Assembly (NCBI GenBank): GCA_963662175.1
Contig: OY759217.1
Coordinates: 15,068,562-15,132,561, forward strand
Length of the DNA: 64,000 nt
Reading direction: 5' to 3'
From: Aradus depressus
Lineage: Eukaryota; Arthropoda; Insecta; Hemiptera; Aradidae
Below the pieces are notes generated by a model that saw only the letters and a list, made by a program, of their open reading frames with translations, did not search any database and was not told the DNA's origin. Positions within the stretch are counted from its first letter, which is position 1. Every line of letters starts with the position of its first letter. Both the position numbers and the translations under genes were made by a program. Shown here piece after piece: positions 53,666 through 64,000 of the stretch.

Positions 53666-54402
53666 ATTAATTGTATTACATTTTTTGTTTGTTTATTAAA
53701 TCAGAAAAACTTTTTAAGGTCAGCCGTTGAAGGTCACATTAAATAATATTCAACATTAGTGTCATTTGAAGTAGGCTGAGCTGTATCGATTAGATAACCT
53801 TGGCGTACAATTCGATCCCTAGTGTTTATGTCACGCATACCTTTTAAGACCTTTCTACTATATGTAGGTAGATATATTTCGAATTAAGTGGCTTACTAAA
53901 ACAAAATTATTTTTTAAATAATTTCTTTAATCAATGCCTAAGTGAGTGAACCGCGGTTTTAGGTCGCTAAAAATGGTACAATCGCAATAAGGTTATCGAA
54001 TTGAAAATTTCTCATTTGCCATATTTTCGACTTTCCCCCTCCACCCTAATCCACGTGTCAACACAATTGACGCATCATCAGTATGTATGTGGTGTCCACT
54101 CTCCACCCTTCCCTCTCTTATTACATACACTACCCCATTCAATCTACCCCCAACCCTTATTATCTGCACCATTTGCGGTCAACAGATATATTACCAAAGG
54201 AACTTGTGGAATTTGCCCATCAGACAAAGCATCTGGAGAGGCGTCTGACATCCAACGACAACATAGCTTCTTCAAAGTGATTCATTAACTACACTTTGTT
54301 CTATTTTATTTTATTATTTTTTTTTTTCCACTAAGAAATTGAAAGTTACATTCCCGCCAAAAACAATTAATTTTGATACGCATTATCGATTATCTTATGA
54401 TC
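53666..54402. other. No supportable gene; spacer
   Basis: Overlapping ORFs at 54001-54288 are pyrimidine-rich and lack domains. Confidence 0.45.
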
Positions 54403-54590
54403 CACATGATGACAAACCCATGATCAAAACAATTTTGGAAAAGGACTGTCGGTAACCTCACGATCATCATTATGTCAAGAATCCCAAGAACAATACAATT
54501 TTGGAAATGGACTGTCGGAATCTTTAAAATCATCACAATGGCAAAAAACTAGAACAAATTATTTTTGAAATGGACGTCGATGAACTTCAT
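54403..54590 (+). repeat. Three diverged ~63 bp tandem units
   Basis: Units share ACAATTTTGGAAA.GGACTGTCGG-like cores and ATCATC junctions, with divergence increasing towards the third unit. Confidence 0.75.
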
Positions 54591-54873
54591 CTAACGGGAT
54601 TTTTACTCAAAAATAATATACGATATGCCGAATATATTGTTTAATTATTTAATACTATAATATAATCTAACATGATGACAAGAAGTAAGGAACAGAACAT
54701 GTTTTGATATGAGCTTAACGCGCATGGTAAAGCTCTTAAGAAGGTCTCATGCCACTATGAAACCAAGAATTGTGATTTTTGCATTTATGTATATATAATT
54801 AACCTCCTGCCTGCTCTCTCTCTCATTTTTTATTGCAAACATTTTTTTTTACTATAGCAGAAAACATTTAAAT

Positions 54874-55190
54874 AGGGCGCCGGTAGCTCAGTGGTATGCG
54901 TGCTTGCCTTCTGAGCTCAAGAACGTGGGTACGAAACCCGACCGAGGCCCTTAGTTTATTTTATCTGGGAAGTAAAATAAACTTAAGTAAGCCGGTCCCA
55001 AGCATGTACGATGTCAGGTACTCGTTAAAGACCCATTTGAATTAAAATTAAGGGTGGGCAAAATTTAGGACTCCCACAGTAGAATCGGGCTCATGTCCAC
55101 CAGAGTGACGAAAGAGCGCTCTGGTAGTAGGCGATATGACCTCGTAGTTAAAGCCGGGCATGAGTCATAAAACCTAAACCTAACGGAGGG
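54874..55190 (+). mobile_element. SINE-A, near full length
   Basis: The head GGGCGCCGGTAGCTCAGTGG is intact. A short deletion removes GTCCTTCGGATGGGAC. The end is CATAAAACCTAAACCTAAC. No clear target duplication. Confidence 0.92.
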
Positions 55191-56004
55191 TTTTGAAGGT
55201 GACACTTCTAACAAAGATGTCTGCTAACATTTATGGAAATCCCGAGACCAAATAAAAAGGATGCCTCTAATAAAAAAAATATATAAAATAAAGCCGACCA
55301 TTTTAGGTTTCCACTTATGTTTTAAAACGTTTATAGAATAATACATTTTTTTATTTCAGGTACCCACATTTATATTTCTAGGGTAGGGGAAGTTAAATTC
55401 TGTTATATCCGGAATCTAACGTATTTCCAGGCTCTCCTTTTTTATTTTCATGACGGGGAAAAACATCATCAGCAAAATTTAATTGACCTTTAGAGCTTTT
55501 TCTGGGCAAAGGTTTTGCACGTTGATGTGCACTTAATACGCATGGACAAACTTCTATAAACGTAATAATATTTATATATATGCTTTCTTCCTTACAAACA
55601 ATGGCCGCAGTGATTAATGGTCCGTCACAACTACAAGTCCTTTATATAACATGAGGGGAGGAAGAACGGGTGGATTTGTCAACCCCACCGAGATCTTATC
55701 TCGTTTTTTTTCTCTTTCTGAACTTTCTTTGTTTAGGTTTCGTAGTAACACTCACCTGGATCTTTAGATCAATCTACAAATTAATCCGAAATAAATATTA
55801 ACACATAAGTATTAGAGATGAACAGCACATAAATGATTTAAAATATTAAAATGATAAATTGACATGAATCCGTGGATATGTATGTGGAAATGTAACGGAT
55901 CTTAACAATCCTCTAAAGGAAAGCTTTCTTGGGGGAATGAGTCCCCAGGCTTGAAAAGAGGAGATTTTAAAAAAGATTTTTCCCAAAGAAGGATTTTCTG
56001 AATG
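55191..56004. other. No gene seen; spacer
   Basis: AT-rich, nothing assignable. Confidence 0.5.
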
Positions 56005-56458
56005 AACTTCCCCTGCACGAATTAATCAATAAAGTTTTCGCTCTTTCTCCAAAGCCATTCGATCGTTTTCTCTATAAATCATGAATTCTCATTTAAAATT
56101 TTTGTCGATTCTTACATAGAATGGTAGTTATAAGGGTTTTTTGTCGTGCTCTCCTCCTCTGAACCGCCCTTCCCTTCGGCCGATTCCACTGAAAATTAAT
56201 AGGTGTCGTTCTTATAGGGTCTTGAATTTACTTATGAACCACCACCCGATTTGGCTAAAAATCAATAAGGGGGTGCAGGATACACATATAAAAGTTCGTG
56301 TCGATATATTCATTCTATCTGGAGTTATCTTGTTCGTGGACACACACAGACCGACATCAGGGGGTCGAAAAACATAAAATTCCGTTGAAAACTCAACATC
56401 GAACTTCTGACCGAAAGATTCGATAACTTCCCCCAAACTTCGTACAGCTGGGAAAATA
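56005..56458 (+). mobile_element. ACTTCCCC element, near full length
   Basis: ACTTCCCCTGCACGAATTAA at the left, two subrepeats (GCCGATTCCACTGAAAATTA), a GTGTCGATATATTCATTCTA block, and a decayed terminal hairpin (ACTTCCCCCAAACTTCGTAC, AGCTGGGAAAA). The minus-strand ORF across it (110 codons) is incidental. Confidence 0.85.
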
Positions 56459-56889
56459 GAAATAGCTTGCGAACAGCACTGCAGATGGTTATCATTAAAT
56501 ATTTTTTGCCTGTATTTTATTATAAAAATATCGTCAAATATCATTTAAAATTCTGATAAGTACCACATGGATAATTATTCAATGATTCTACCAGGTAGAG
56601 CTAGTGTTCATGTAAAGGAAATAGCAGCCAGACCAATAGGCATTATAGGTTCATTAAGAGGTTATTAAGATTGCAATAGTTTATGGGGCAGCATCTGGGG
56701 AATTACATAATCAAAAATCGTTTACTTCCTTTAACTACAGTCACTTACTTACGGGAAGTTACGAGTAGAGGAGAATAGCCGGTCCTACCCCAGCCACATC
56801 GGTGGCACCGGTGGCACCTCCCCCCACCCCTGTGTGGCACCCGTCTGAGGCTCCCACCGCACAACATCTATTCCCATGGCTCGCGCAGC
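56459..56889. other. No gene seen; transition to C-rich region
   Basis: 56770-56880 is GC-rich (GTGGCACCGGTGGCACC, CCCCCCACCCC) and marks the border to the strand-asymmetric array. Confidence 0.5.
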
Positions 56890-57135
56890 TCCCTCCGATG
56901 TACTTCCCCAGCTCAAACTATGATGTACTTCCCCAGCTCAACATCTGAGCACCCTCACCTTCGGACCCACCAATTTTTTTTCTACATAGTGTATGGAGTC
57001 CATGACGTCACACCGACATGTCCAGACCTGCTTTTCCTAAGAGGTACTTCCCCAGCTCAACCTGTGAGCACCCGCACCTTCGGACCCACACAATCCTTTG
57101 ATTTTTTTAAATTTAAATATTAGTAAATTATAATA

Positions 57136-57345
57136 AGCACACTAGCGCTCCCAAGCGTCTAGAATGTAAATTAATATTTATATAAGTAGCTAGGTGCGGC
57201 TTCTTAATAAAAAAAATAATAACTTGTACTTACGGTATCGAACCCATCTACTTTGACTTGAGAGGCCGATACGCTAACCACGTGACCATTGTGACATGGT
57301 TGCTGAAGGTGGTGATAATCTAGGTATATAAATCTCCGGGGAGTA
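57136..57345 (-). repeat. Array unit with tRNA-like segment, copy 1
   Basis: On the minus strand, GTGGTTAGCGTATCGGCC is A-box-like and GGGTTCGATACC is B-box-like, about 35 bases apart. The whole block, from CACTAGCGCTCCCAAGCGTC to ATCTAGGTATA, recurs at 58162-58345. The T-arm and acceptor stems do not pair properly, so this is tRNA-derived (SINE-like) and not a functional tRNA gene. Confidence 0.65.
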
Positions 57346-57474
57346 TTAGCAGCACCAAGGTTCAGCGGTTTCTTGCCTTTTCACATATTTTGATCACCCC
57401 TCACCCCAAATTTCTTTCAAGTCATCCTTACTATATATTTTTTTAATTCACATTACCCTCTCCTAATTTTCCGC

Positions 57475-57628
57475 GATCGTATAGCAATGTGGTTCCACTG
57501 AGGTATGGAGGACGTATAGCAATGCGGTTTCTCTGAGGTATGGAGGTCGTATAGCAATGTGGTTCCTCTGAGGTATGAAGTAAGTAGTAATAACATAGTG
57601 GTTCCTCTGAGGTATGGAGTAAGTATAA
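57475..57628 (+). repeat. ~35 bp minisatellite
   Basis: CGTATAGCAATGTGGTTC followed by CTCTGAGGTATGGAG recurs about four to five times, spaced 34, 35 and about 38 bp, with the last units diverged. The 135-codon minus-strand ORF here is a translation of this repeat. Confidence 0.9.
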
Positions 57629-58161
57629 CAATGTACCTCCCCAGCTACATCCTATGCATAGACAAAGTATAGTCCTTTCACCTCCCCTCCCATTCCCCGC
57701 CCCTTTTCCAGAAAAATCCTTGAGGGCGCTCAACTGGGTTGAAGGAGACCTAACCAGAGAGCCCCCCACTCGACCAAATTTTTTCATCCTTCTTAACCCA
57801 AAGAAGTTTCCGCTCTCCCCAACACAACAACAGTCACTTCTTAGGAACATTTCTTCTTATTTTTTATTTCTATCTAGTCTTACACACCACATCAAAGATG
57901 TCCTTTAAACCTTTTTTTCTCAAGTTGGCGTAGCCAATCGCCCTTCCCAAAACTTTTGCATCTCTCAGACCCCCTCATCACATTACAGAAGCCACTATGA
58001 GGTCAACCTATACTAGAGTTGTTCACTTTGAATCACATTCAATGTACCATCCCACATCAACTCTTCACCCAATGTACCTCCCCAGCTCAACCCCTATAAG
58101 TCATCTCTCGCTTGAATCACTTACCCAGCGCTCACCAACCACGCCACTATTTTCTTACTTT

Positions 58162-58345
58162 GCCCACTAGAGCTCCCAAGCTTCTAGAATTTATAGATTG
58201 CTAGATGCGACTTAAGGAAAAAAATAACTTGCCCTAACGGGGATTGAACGCGGTCCCGGCACCTTTGACATGGGAGACAAGCAGCTAACCCCGAGACCTA
58301 CCCTGTTGAAGCAGGCGAAAATCTAGGTATACAAGTCAACAGATA
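58162..58345 (-). repeat. Array unit with tRNA-like segment, copy 2
   Basis: A-box-like GGGGTTAGCTGCTTGTC and B-box-like CGTTCAATCCCC on the minus strand. It lies about 1,026 bp from copy 1, matching twice the ~510 bp spacing seen just downstream. Confidence 0.65.
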
Positions 58346-58420
58346 TCTCAAGAGGCATTATAATCCGACTAAAGATTATTTTTCTGATCACTCATACAGA
58401 CCCATCTCACACGATATTTT

Positions 58421-59440
58421 TCATTACAGTCCTACTTCCACACATGAATCATTATAAAATCATAATTCGTAAATCCTACTTCCCCAGATCAATTTTACTT
58501 CTCCTTCTAAACCTGAACAACCTCAATAGGAACCCTTACACTCCATCCAAAATATTTTTTCAAGACCGGCATACATTCACTTTTACTTCCTCATACTAAT
58601 TCTCCGTCAACCCTCAGAACAGCGTCATAGTCAGTCCATCTCAATTTTCTCACTTATACTTCCCCACATAAATTAGATAATTTTTTACTCCAGCTTGTCT
58701 ACACCCGAGCAATTTTCTTAAGATTTCATAATAGCCCATTACTTTTGACCTTAGCACCATCCTTCTTTGCCCAACTCATACAACCTCTCCTCTAGATCGT
58801 CTGACATTTTTTTCGGTCTATTCATACATTCTACGCCCACGAACCTTCCCCTATGAATCAGTCGTACTTACCCACCACAAATCACCTTCAATGTACATAC
58901 CCACGCCAACACTTCCTTTAAAATCATAATTTCTCATTACAATCCTACTTCCACACATCAATCATTCTAAAATCATAATCTTTAATTATAGTTCGACTTC
59001 CTCAGACCAATTGTACTTCTTCCACTACTACAGATCCGCCTACACCTAGTTCTCGGGTCTTTCTCATATTTTATACTTAACAACATGAATTTTTTTAATT
59101 TTTTCTCGTTTTGTCCTAACCAATTTTCGACTCTCACCTCTAACCCTTCTAACCCACTCACACACTATTCTGCTTCCACTACTACAGACCCACCCACACC
59201 ACTACCCTAAGGATTTTCTTTAGATTTCGTCATAGTCTAATCGGTACTCTTAACCTTTTCCTTAGCACCATCCTTCTTCACACGTTTTCTTCGCCCAACT
59301 CCCACAATCTCTCTAGACATGATTCGTTTAACATTTTTTCATCATAACCGGGTTTACCCATACATACACCGGTATCATCCTACAGACCCATTCAACTTAG
59401 ACTTTTTTATCCCTTAATTCTAGTCACCAATCTTTAGCAT
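58421..59440 (+). repeat. Two adjacent ~510 bp diverged units
   Basis: Unit 1 starts TTTCATTACAGTCCTACTTC (58421) and unit 2 CTCATTACAATCCTACTTC (58931). Each has a later block TTTTCTTAAGATTTC / TTTTCTTTAGATTTC, about 505 bp apart, followed by ACCATCCTTCTT and GCCCAACTC.CAACAACCTCT-like text. Unit borders are approximate. Confidence 0.6.
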
Positions 59441-61245
59441 CATTACTCTACATACCAATTTCCTAGTACACATTAAAATGTTATTTTTGAATTAATGCCA
59501 GGGCGGTAACCTCCTTTGACCCTACTCAATATAAACTATCAACCCAAAAACAAAGTAAATAGGTATTCCCTCCCAGCTAAATTCTCGTTCCCTCTCCTGT
59601 ATAGTATACCTTAAGCTCTACAGTGAACCATCCCGACCCTAACACAATGTCTATCGCCTTATACATATTATTGTATTTATCATGGTAAGTTATATCACAA
59701 AACATTTTCCTACAACTAACATTCAACAGTACCCAAATTAAGATCAGCACACTACTCTGGATGTAGAACACATTCCCGTACATACGACATTTTCATCATA
59801 CCCATTAAGATACTTGAATCTACAACACGCCTCTCCCTTGCTCTATAATACTCTTTAGGACTAGATGTTCCTTTTCAGCGGTCTCATGGAGACATTCTTC
59901 GATCAACATGTGGTATATTTAAATTAAATTATTTTACATGCTGCTTTTTGTATACCTTAATTTCACTTGGACTGCTTTTCATCTCCAGCCATCGCTTGGG
60001 CTGCTTCTCGCCAACCTCTCTACATTCACCTCATACTGAAACATACTTTATGAGGGGTACATCTCTACCAATCCTCGGTTTTACTGGTTAAACACTTGTT
60101 TTCTCCTGCCACCAACAGTCTACAGTAATTGCTCTCATAGCCTTAGAGACCTCGCCCAATCCATACCAATTTGCCGCTCTTCAATTCTACTTACCATACA
60201 TTATACCGAGATAGGCTTCTACAAGTATAGACCACACCTCCGTCAACATTTGATTCAAACCACTTCTATCCCAATAAACCTTTCACTGAGACATACATAC
60301 ATACTAGCATACAACATCAGCCAAGGGATTTTCTTCAGAATTCATCATAACCTAACCGGCACTCTTAGCCTATTCTTTAGCATGTACCAAAAAACCTCGT
60401 GATTCACACATTTCTTCAACCAACTTATACAACCTCATCGATATTCTTACTTCAAATCCTATGATCCTAGCACCCCAGGTCTTCATTTACACCCTGTTTT
60501 ATATGTATTTAAATATTTTCACATACCTAATCCGGCAATGACAACATCCACAGTTCTCGTCGATATTTAGATTCGCATTTCCAATGTTACTTTAGCCTCA
60601 CTATATTTTTCGACTAAAACCTAAAGTAGGAATACATTTCAGTTACATCGATAGCTTTAATTCATACATCATCACCAACTTCCTACCACCAATAGACCTC
60701 ACCTACTGTATTACGGACATCTCATCTAGGACTTCATACTCTTTCCTCTACAACCTATTACACACATACAACATTATATATACTAAAAACCTTGTCAGCC
60801 TATACTAATTTATTTAATTAATTAGCTTATTCCCTACCATCCTTTGACATCGCCCTAGTATGCAACAATACCATTGTAAATGTTTCATTAGGTTTTACAT
60901 TTCACATTTTCATATATATCACAGACCACAATCATTATTGAACCCTCCCTACTACTTTACTACCTATGGATTCTGTCAATTAAACACGTACAGCACAGCC
61001 GAGTAATTCAGACCGACCTCACACCCTCATGTGCCCTTTGCATTTTCTAATACTCTTGTATACAATACCCATAATTCCAACATCTTCCATTTATCATCTT
61101 CATACCTAACACCTATGATCTATTCTTTTCTTTAGAACCATCTATACCCTAAAACCCCTGCTTCACACTTCACTCAACTCCCAGCACCACAACCTCTCCG
61201 AAATTTTTGTAATGTGTGCTGCTGGGGAGCAGTACATCATAGTTC

Positions 61246-61399
61246 TCCAAAGACTTGTACTATCTTAACATAAATCATATATATCCATTTTCAACAGAAT
61301 TACTAACATATATTTTACAAGATTAGATTCATAATCGTAAATCCCCGGTATTTTTCAGAGTTCTCAGAGTTATTTGACCCCAATTCGATGTCACAAGAA
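61246..61399 (+). repeat. 154 bp segment duplicated beyond the assembly gap
   Basis: Starts TCCAAAGACTTGTACTATCT. Identical to 63848-64000 except for one C in a C-run. Confidence 0.95.
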
Positions 61400-63647
61400 G
61401 CTTCAAAACAGTCTGTGTTCTATTAGTTTTTCCTTGTGTATTTAATACAATAAATTCATGTATATACCTTACCGCCTCTGAAGCAGTCCTACACAAACTC
61501 CCCAATACTTGGTACATTCGGACCTGATTTCATTCTGGAAGTCTTATAAGAGTATATTAATACGTCTTCATACATCTGTCAAACTACATTTTCATAACCA
61601 TCAACATTCTCCCAACATATAAATTTCTTACCAGAACTTTCAAGAAGACCGGACCATATTCATTCGAAGCTCAACCTTATAGGATGTGTATTCACAGTAT
61701 TATCATGAATAAACTGAAAACAAATCCACTCCTTGTATGATGTACAACTCAATGGGGATACCTAAATACCATTCCTATCAATCCTTGGCTTAACATCTTT
61801 AAACTTCAAGTTTCACAGAATGTAACAGTATTTGTGTGCTCATGGGACTGTGGAGCGGGCATTTCTCAAGTTTTAAAGTGTTTAACACAAAATCCATCTT
61901 TTGTTTTAAATTACATACTTTATCATCAGCTGTACCCAATATACCTCTTTTCATAAAGTATCCAGTGTTTTATTAGACATGTAGCATATTTCGATTAGTA
62001 TCCTTGTAGGTCACCCATTTTTCGACAATAGAAACTCTTATAATAACACCCTGACGTAGGTATTCATTCCAGTCACACATCTGCAAAATTGTTTTATTCC
62101 TTTAAAAATTAACCAACAAAACCATCCTATGCGAAGAAGTCATTGAACAATTTACCCACTTAGCCGGATAATTATTTTTTAAATGGTAAAATCTAGGCCT
62201 TGTAGGCCCCAAAACACATCAGACCTTTACATTTATAATAAAGTAGCACAGATCCCGATAACCAAAGTAGGAACCATTATAACATCCAACTAATGCTAGA
62301 ATAATATAGGCTAGGATAAAATATATATTTTACATACTTTACAACACATCATTCGAGAACGTAACCTACCACCATACACCATTTAAATTTTTTTTTACAC
62401 AAACAACACATTATAGAGGTATACAACCTTATTACTACGAAACCACCGGTTCAAAACTTCAAACACATTGATACTCATCGCACTAAAACTATACATTTTT
62501 TTAGTACAATCCATATCATACCTTGACATAACCTTTGGCAACAACAATACTTCAAAACCCAGGTTTTGCGTTTTTCTTTAGGTCCTTTACATTACGCATT
62601 TTTCATATACATCACAGACCCCATCATTATTGAACCCTATACTCATAAAATCATTCATTAAAACTACTTCACTACCTAACTACTTTTTTCATCTAAGCAC
62701 GTACAGCACAGTCGGTAGGTTATAGTTCGCACCGACCTTACTCATACAACACACATACTTACATACATTTACATACACTTCAATTTTAATTCATACCCTA
62801 TAAAATTATAACCGTCAGCCCCTGTATTATTCTCAAACTATGTCAAAAGCGCTACAAACCCACTGACTTTTTTGTTCACATGTGACACCTATTATAGTCT
62901 TATAGGCCTGCATCAAACACCATCCACACCTTACAGCGAACTCTATCACAAGTAGCTCCGTCCATCTCTTTGGCATGTGTCATATTTCGATTCGTATCCT
63001 TTTTTAAGTCATTTTTCATATATGTGACTTTTTATCGCCCACATACCTGTGAAACAATTCTTTAAACATAATTTAAGTACATCAACTAATATTCTTAATA
63101 TATTTTACTTATTTCATTCATTCATTTCCTTTATGTCACTTAGGATGCTCCTCACCAACATCAGAGCTTTACACCAGGAGTCCCCTCAGACCTGTATCAT
63201 ACTGAAAATATACTTTTTACCCCCTCAAATAATTTTTCTGGTTCTGATCAGTCTTACCTACCAACAGCAATTGTTAGCTCTCTCAGGAACCTTATAATTT
63301 CTCACACCATCACACATCAATTACCCCACTTATTCCAATCCTACATGTCGAAACAGAGAATATTTCCGGAGAGTCTTAACCCCAATAGGAGCCCTTGTAC
63401 CGAACCTCCCATCCCTCCTTTCTAGAGGTCAGACACTTAAAATTTCTTTGACATCTACCCACTTTTTACCCCAAACCAACCTACATCCTAGTCCATCATA
63501 CATCATAACTCTAGCATAGACCACCTAATCCTTAACGCGAACTCCGCCATTTACTTTATGTCACTTCGGGTGCTTTTCACCACCCTCGACACAGATCACG
63601 CCTGAAGTGAGCCGCTTATAGTCGAACACACCCCGATTATAGACGAG

Positions 63648-63847
63648 NNNNNNNNNNNNNNNNNNNNNNNNNNNNNNNNNNNNNNNNNNNNNNNNNNNNN
63701 NNNNNNNNNNNNNNNNNNNNNNNNNNNNNNNNNNNNNNNNNNNNNNNNNNNNNNNNNNNNNNNNNNNNNNNNNNNNNNNNNNNNNNNNNNNNNNNNNNNN
63801 NNNNNNNNNNNNNNNNNNNNNNNNNNNNNNNNNNNNNNNNNNNNNNN
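63648..63847. other. Assembly gap, 200 N
   Basis: Exactly 200 N characters, a typical fixed placeholder for a scaffold join of unknown size. ORFs called through it are artefacts. Confidence 0.99.
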
Positions 63848-64000
63848 TCCAAAGACTTGTACTATCTTAACATAAATCATATATATCCATTTTCAACAGA
63901 ATTACTAACATATATTTTACAAGATTAGATTCATAATCGTAAATCCCCGGTATTTTTCAGAGTTCTCAGAGTTATTTGACCCAATTCGATGTCACAAGAA
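63848..64000 (+). repeat. Post-gap copy of 61246-61399
   Basis: Near-identical direct copy of the upstream segment, running off the window. Other repeats in this array are much more diverged, so a false duplication at the join or a large recent tandem unit (~2.6 kb plus gap) are the main explanations. Confidence 0.95.

Larger units (their letters stand above)
56890..63647 (+). repeat. G-poor, C-rich degenerate repeat array
   Basis: Over ~6.7 kb the plus strand becomes poor in G. Hand counts give 19 C to 3 G in 58501-58560 and 18 C to 4 G in 60241-60300. Diverged blocks recur: CCTACTTCCACACAT at 58431 and 58941; TTAGCACCATCCTTCTT near 58752 and 59270; TCATTATTGAACCCT near 60934 and 62613; CACGTACAGCACAG near 60987 and 62699. 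The motif TACTTCCCCAGCTCAA or a close variant occurs near 56901, 56926, 57044, 58074 and 58475. No plausible ORF. It looks like an old tandem array mutated with strong strand bias. Confidence 0.7.

Noticed and set aside
56212..56544. 110-codon minus-strand ORF
   Set aside because: It lies across an ACTTCCCC element, and other copies do not keep this frame.
57443..57850. 135-codon minus-strand ORF
   Set aside because: It is a reading of the ~35 bp minisatellite and flanking low-G sequence; its repeated peptide follows the DNA repeat.
63596..63880. ORFs across the N gap
   Set aside because: Translated N characters.

Overview
This window is intergenic DNA from a eukaryotic nuclear genome, most likely an arthropod and probably an insect. 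It is AT-rich. It carries many tRNA-derived SINEs, short DNA transposons of hAT and mariner type, and relics of Ty3/Gypsy and non-LTR elements. Two DNA-element families resemble ones common in Lepidoptera; I recognise these by pattern only. No open reading frame exceeds about 150 codons. I found no operons, ribosomal RNA, functional tRNA, CRISPR array or convincing host gene. The protein-coding traces are broken transposon genes, plus one or two small ORFs I cannot place.

Three families dominate. SINE-A has about 21 copies; full length is about 330-350 bp, with a tRNA-like head, a body of several potential hairpins and a 3' end that often reads CCTAACCTAA. SINE-B has 6 copies of about 210 bp, with a different tRNA-like head (Ser/Leu type) and a poly-A tail. 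The 'ACTTCCCC element' has about 20 copies of up to about 580 bp. It begins with TACTTCCCCAGC, ends in a hairpin made of ACTTCCCC and GGGGAAGT, has a second hairpin just outside the first end, and has an interior of two or three diverged ~130 bp subrepeats. This layout resembles non-autonomous Helentron-type elements, which is an inference. Here '+' for this family means reading from TACTTCCCCAGC towards the ACTTCCCC/GGGGAAGT hairpin.

Layout: 0-12 kb holds SINEs, ACTTCCCC elements, a 721 bp non-autonomous hAT with perfect target duplication (6.4-7.1 kb) and the first copy of an unknown ~680 bp repeat (3.7-4.4 kb). 12-16 kb is AT-rich, ending with a GC-rich Gypsy integrase relic (15.7-16.0 kb). 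17-30 kb holds two long inverted-repeat (foldback) elements, nested ACTTCCCC copies, a TTAA-ended element and a hAT-like element. 30-42 kb holds the second copy of the unknown repeat, back-to-back SINEs, a dead mariner transposase (36.8-37.2 kb), a six-unit ~102 bp satellite (39.5-40.1 kb) and a foldback element inside a SINE (41 kb). 42-56.5 kb holds more SINEs, two non-LTR 3' ends in opposite orientation, a 61 nt perfect palindrome (46.5 kb) and a complete AGGGTTCC-type inverted-repeat element (51.6-52.0 kb).

From about 56.9 kb to the end the sequence changes character. The + strand becomes very poor in G and rich in C, has no plausible gene, and is built from diverged repeats with spacings near 0.5 and 1.0 kb. 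It contains tRNA-like segments and recurrent copies of the ACTTCCCCAGC motif. It runs into a 200 bp run of N, and the 153 bases after the gap are almost identical to sequence 2.6 kb upstream. This degenerate strand-asymmetric array is the most unusual part of the window.
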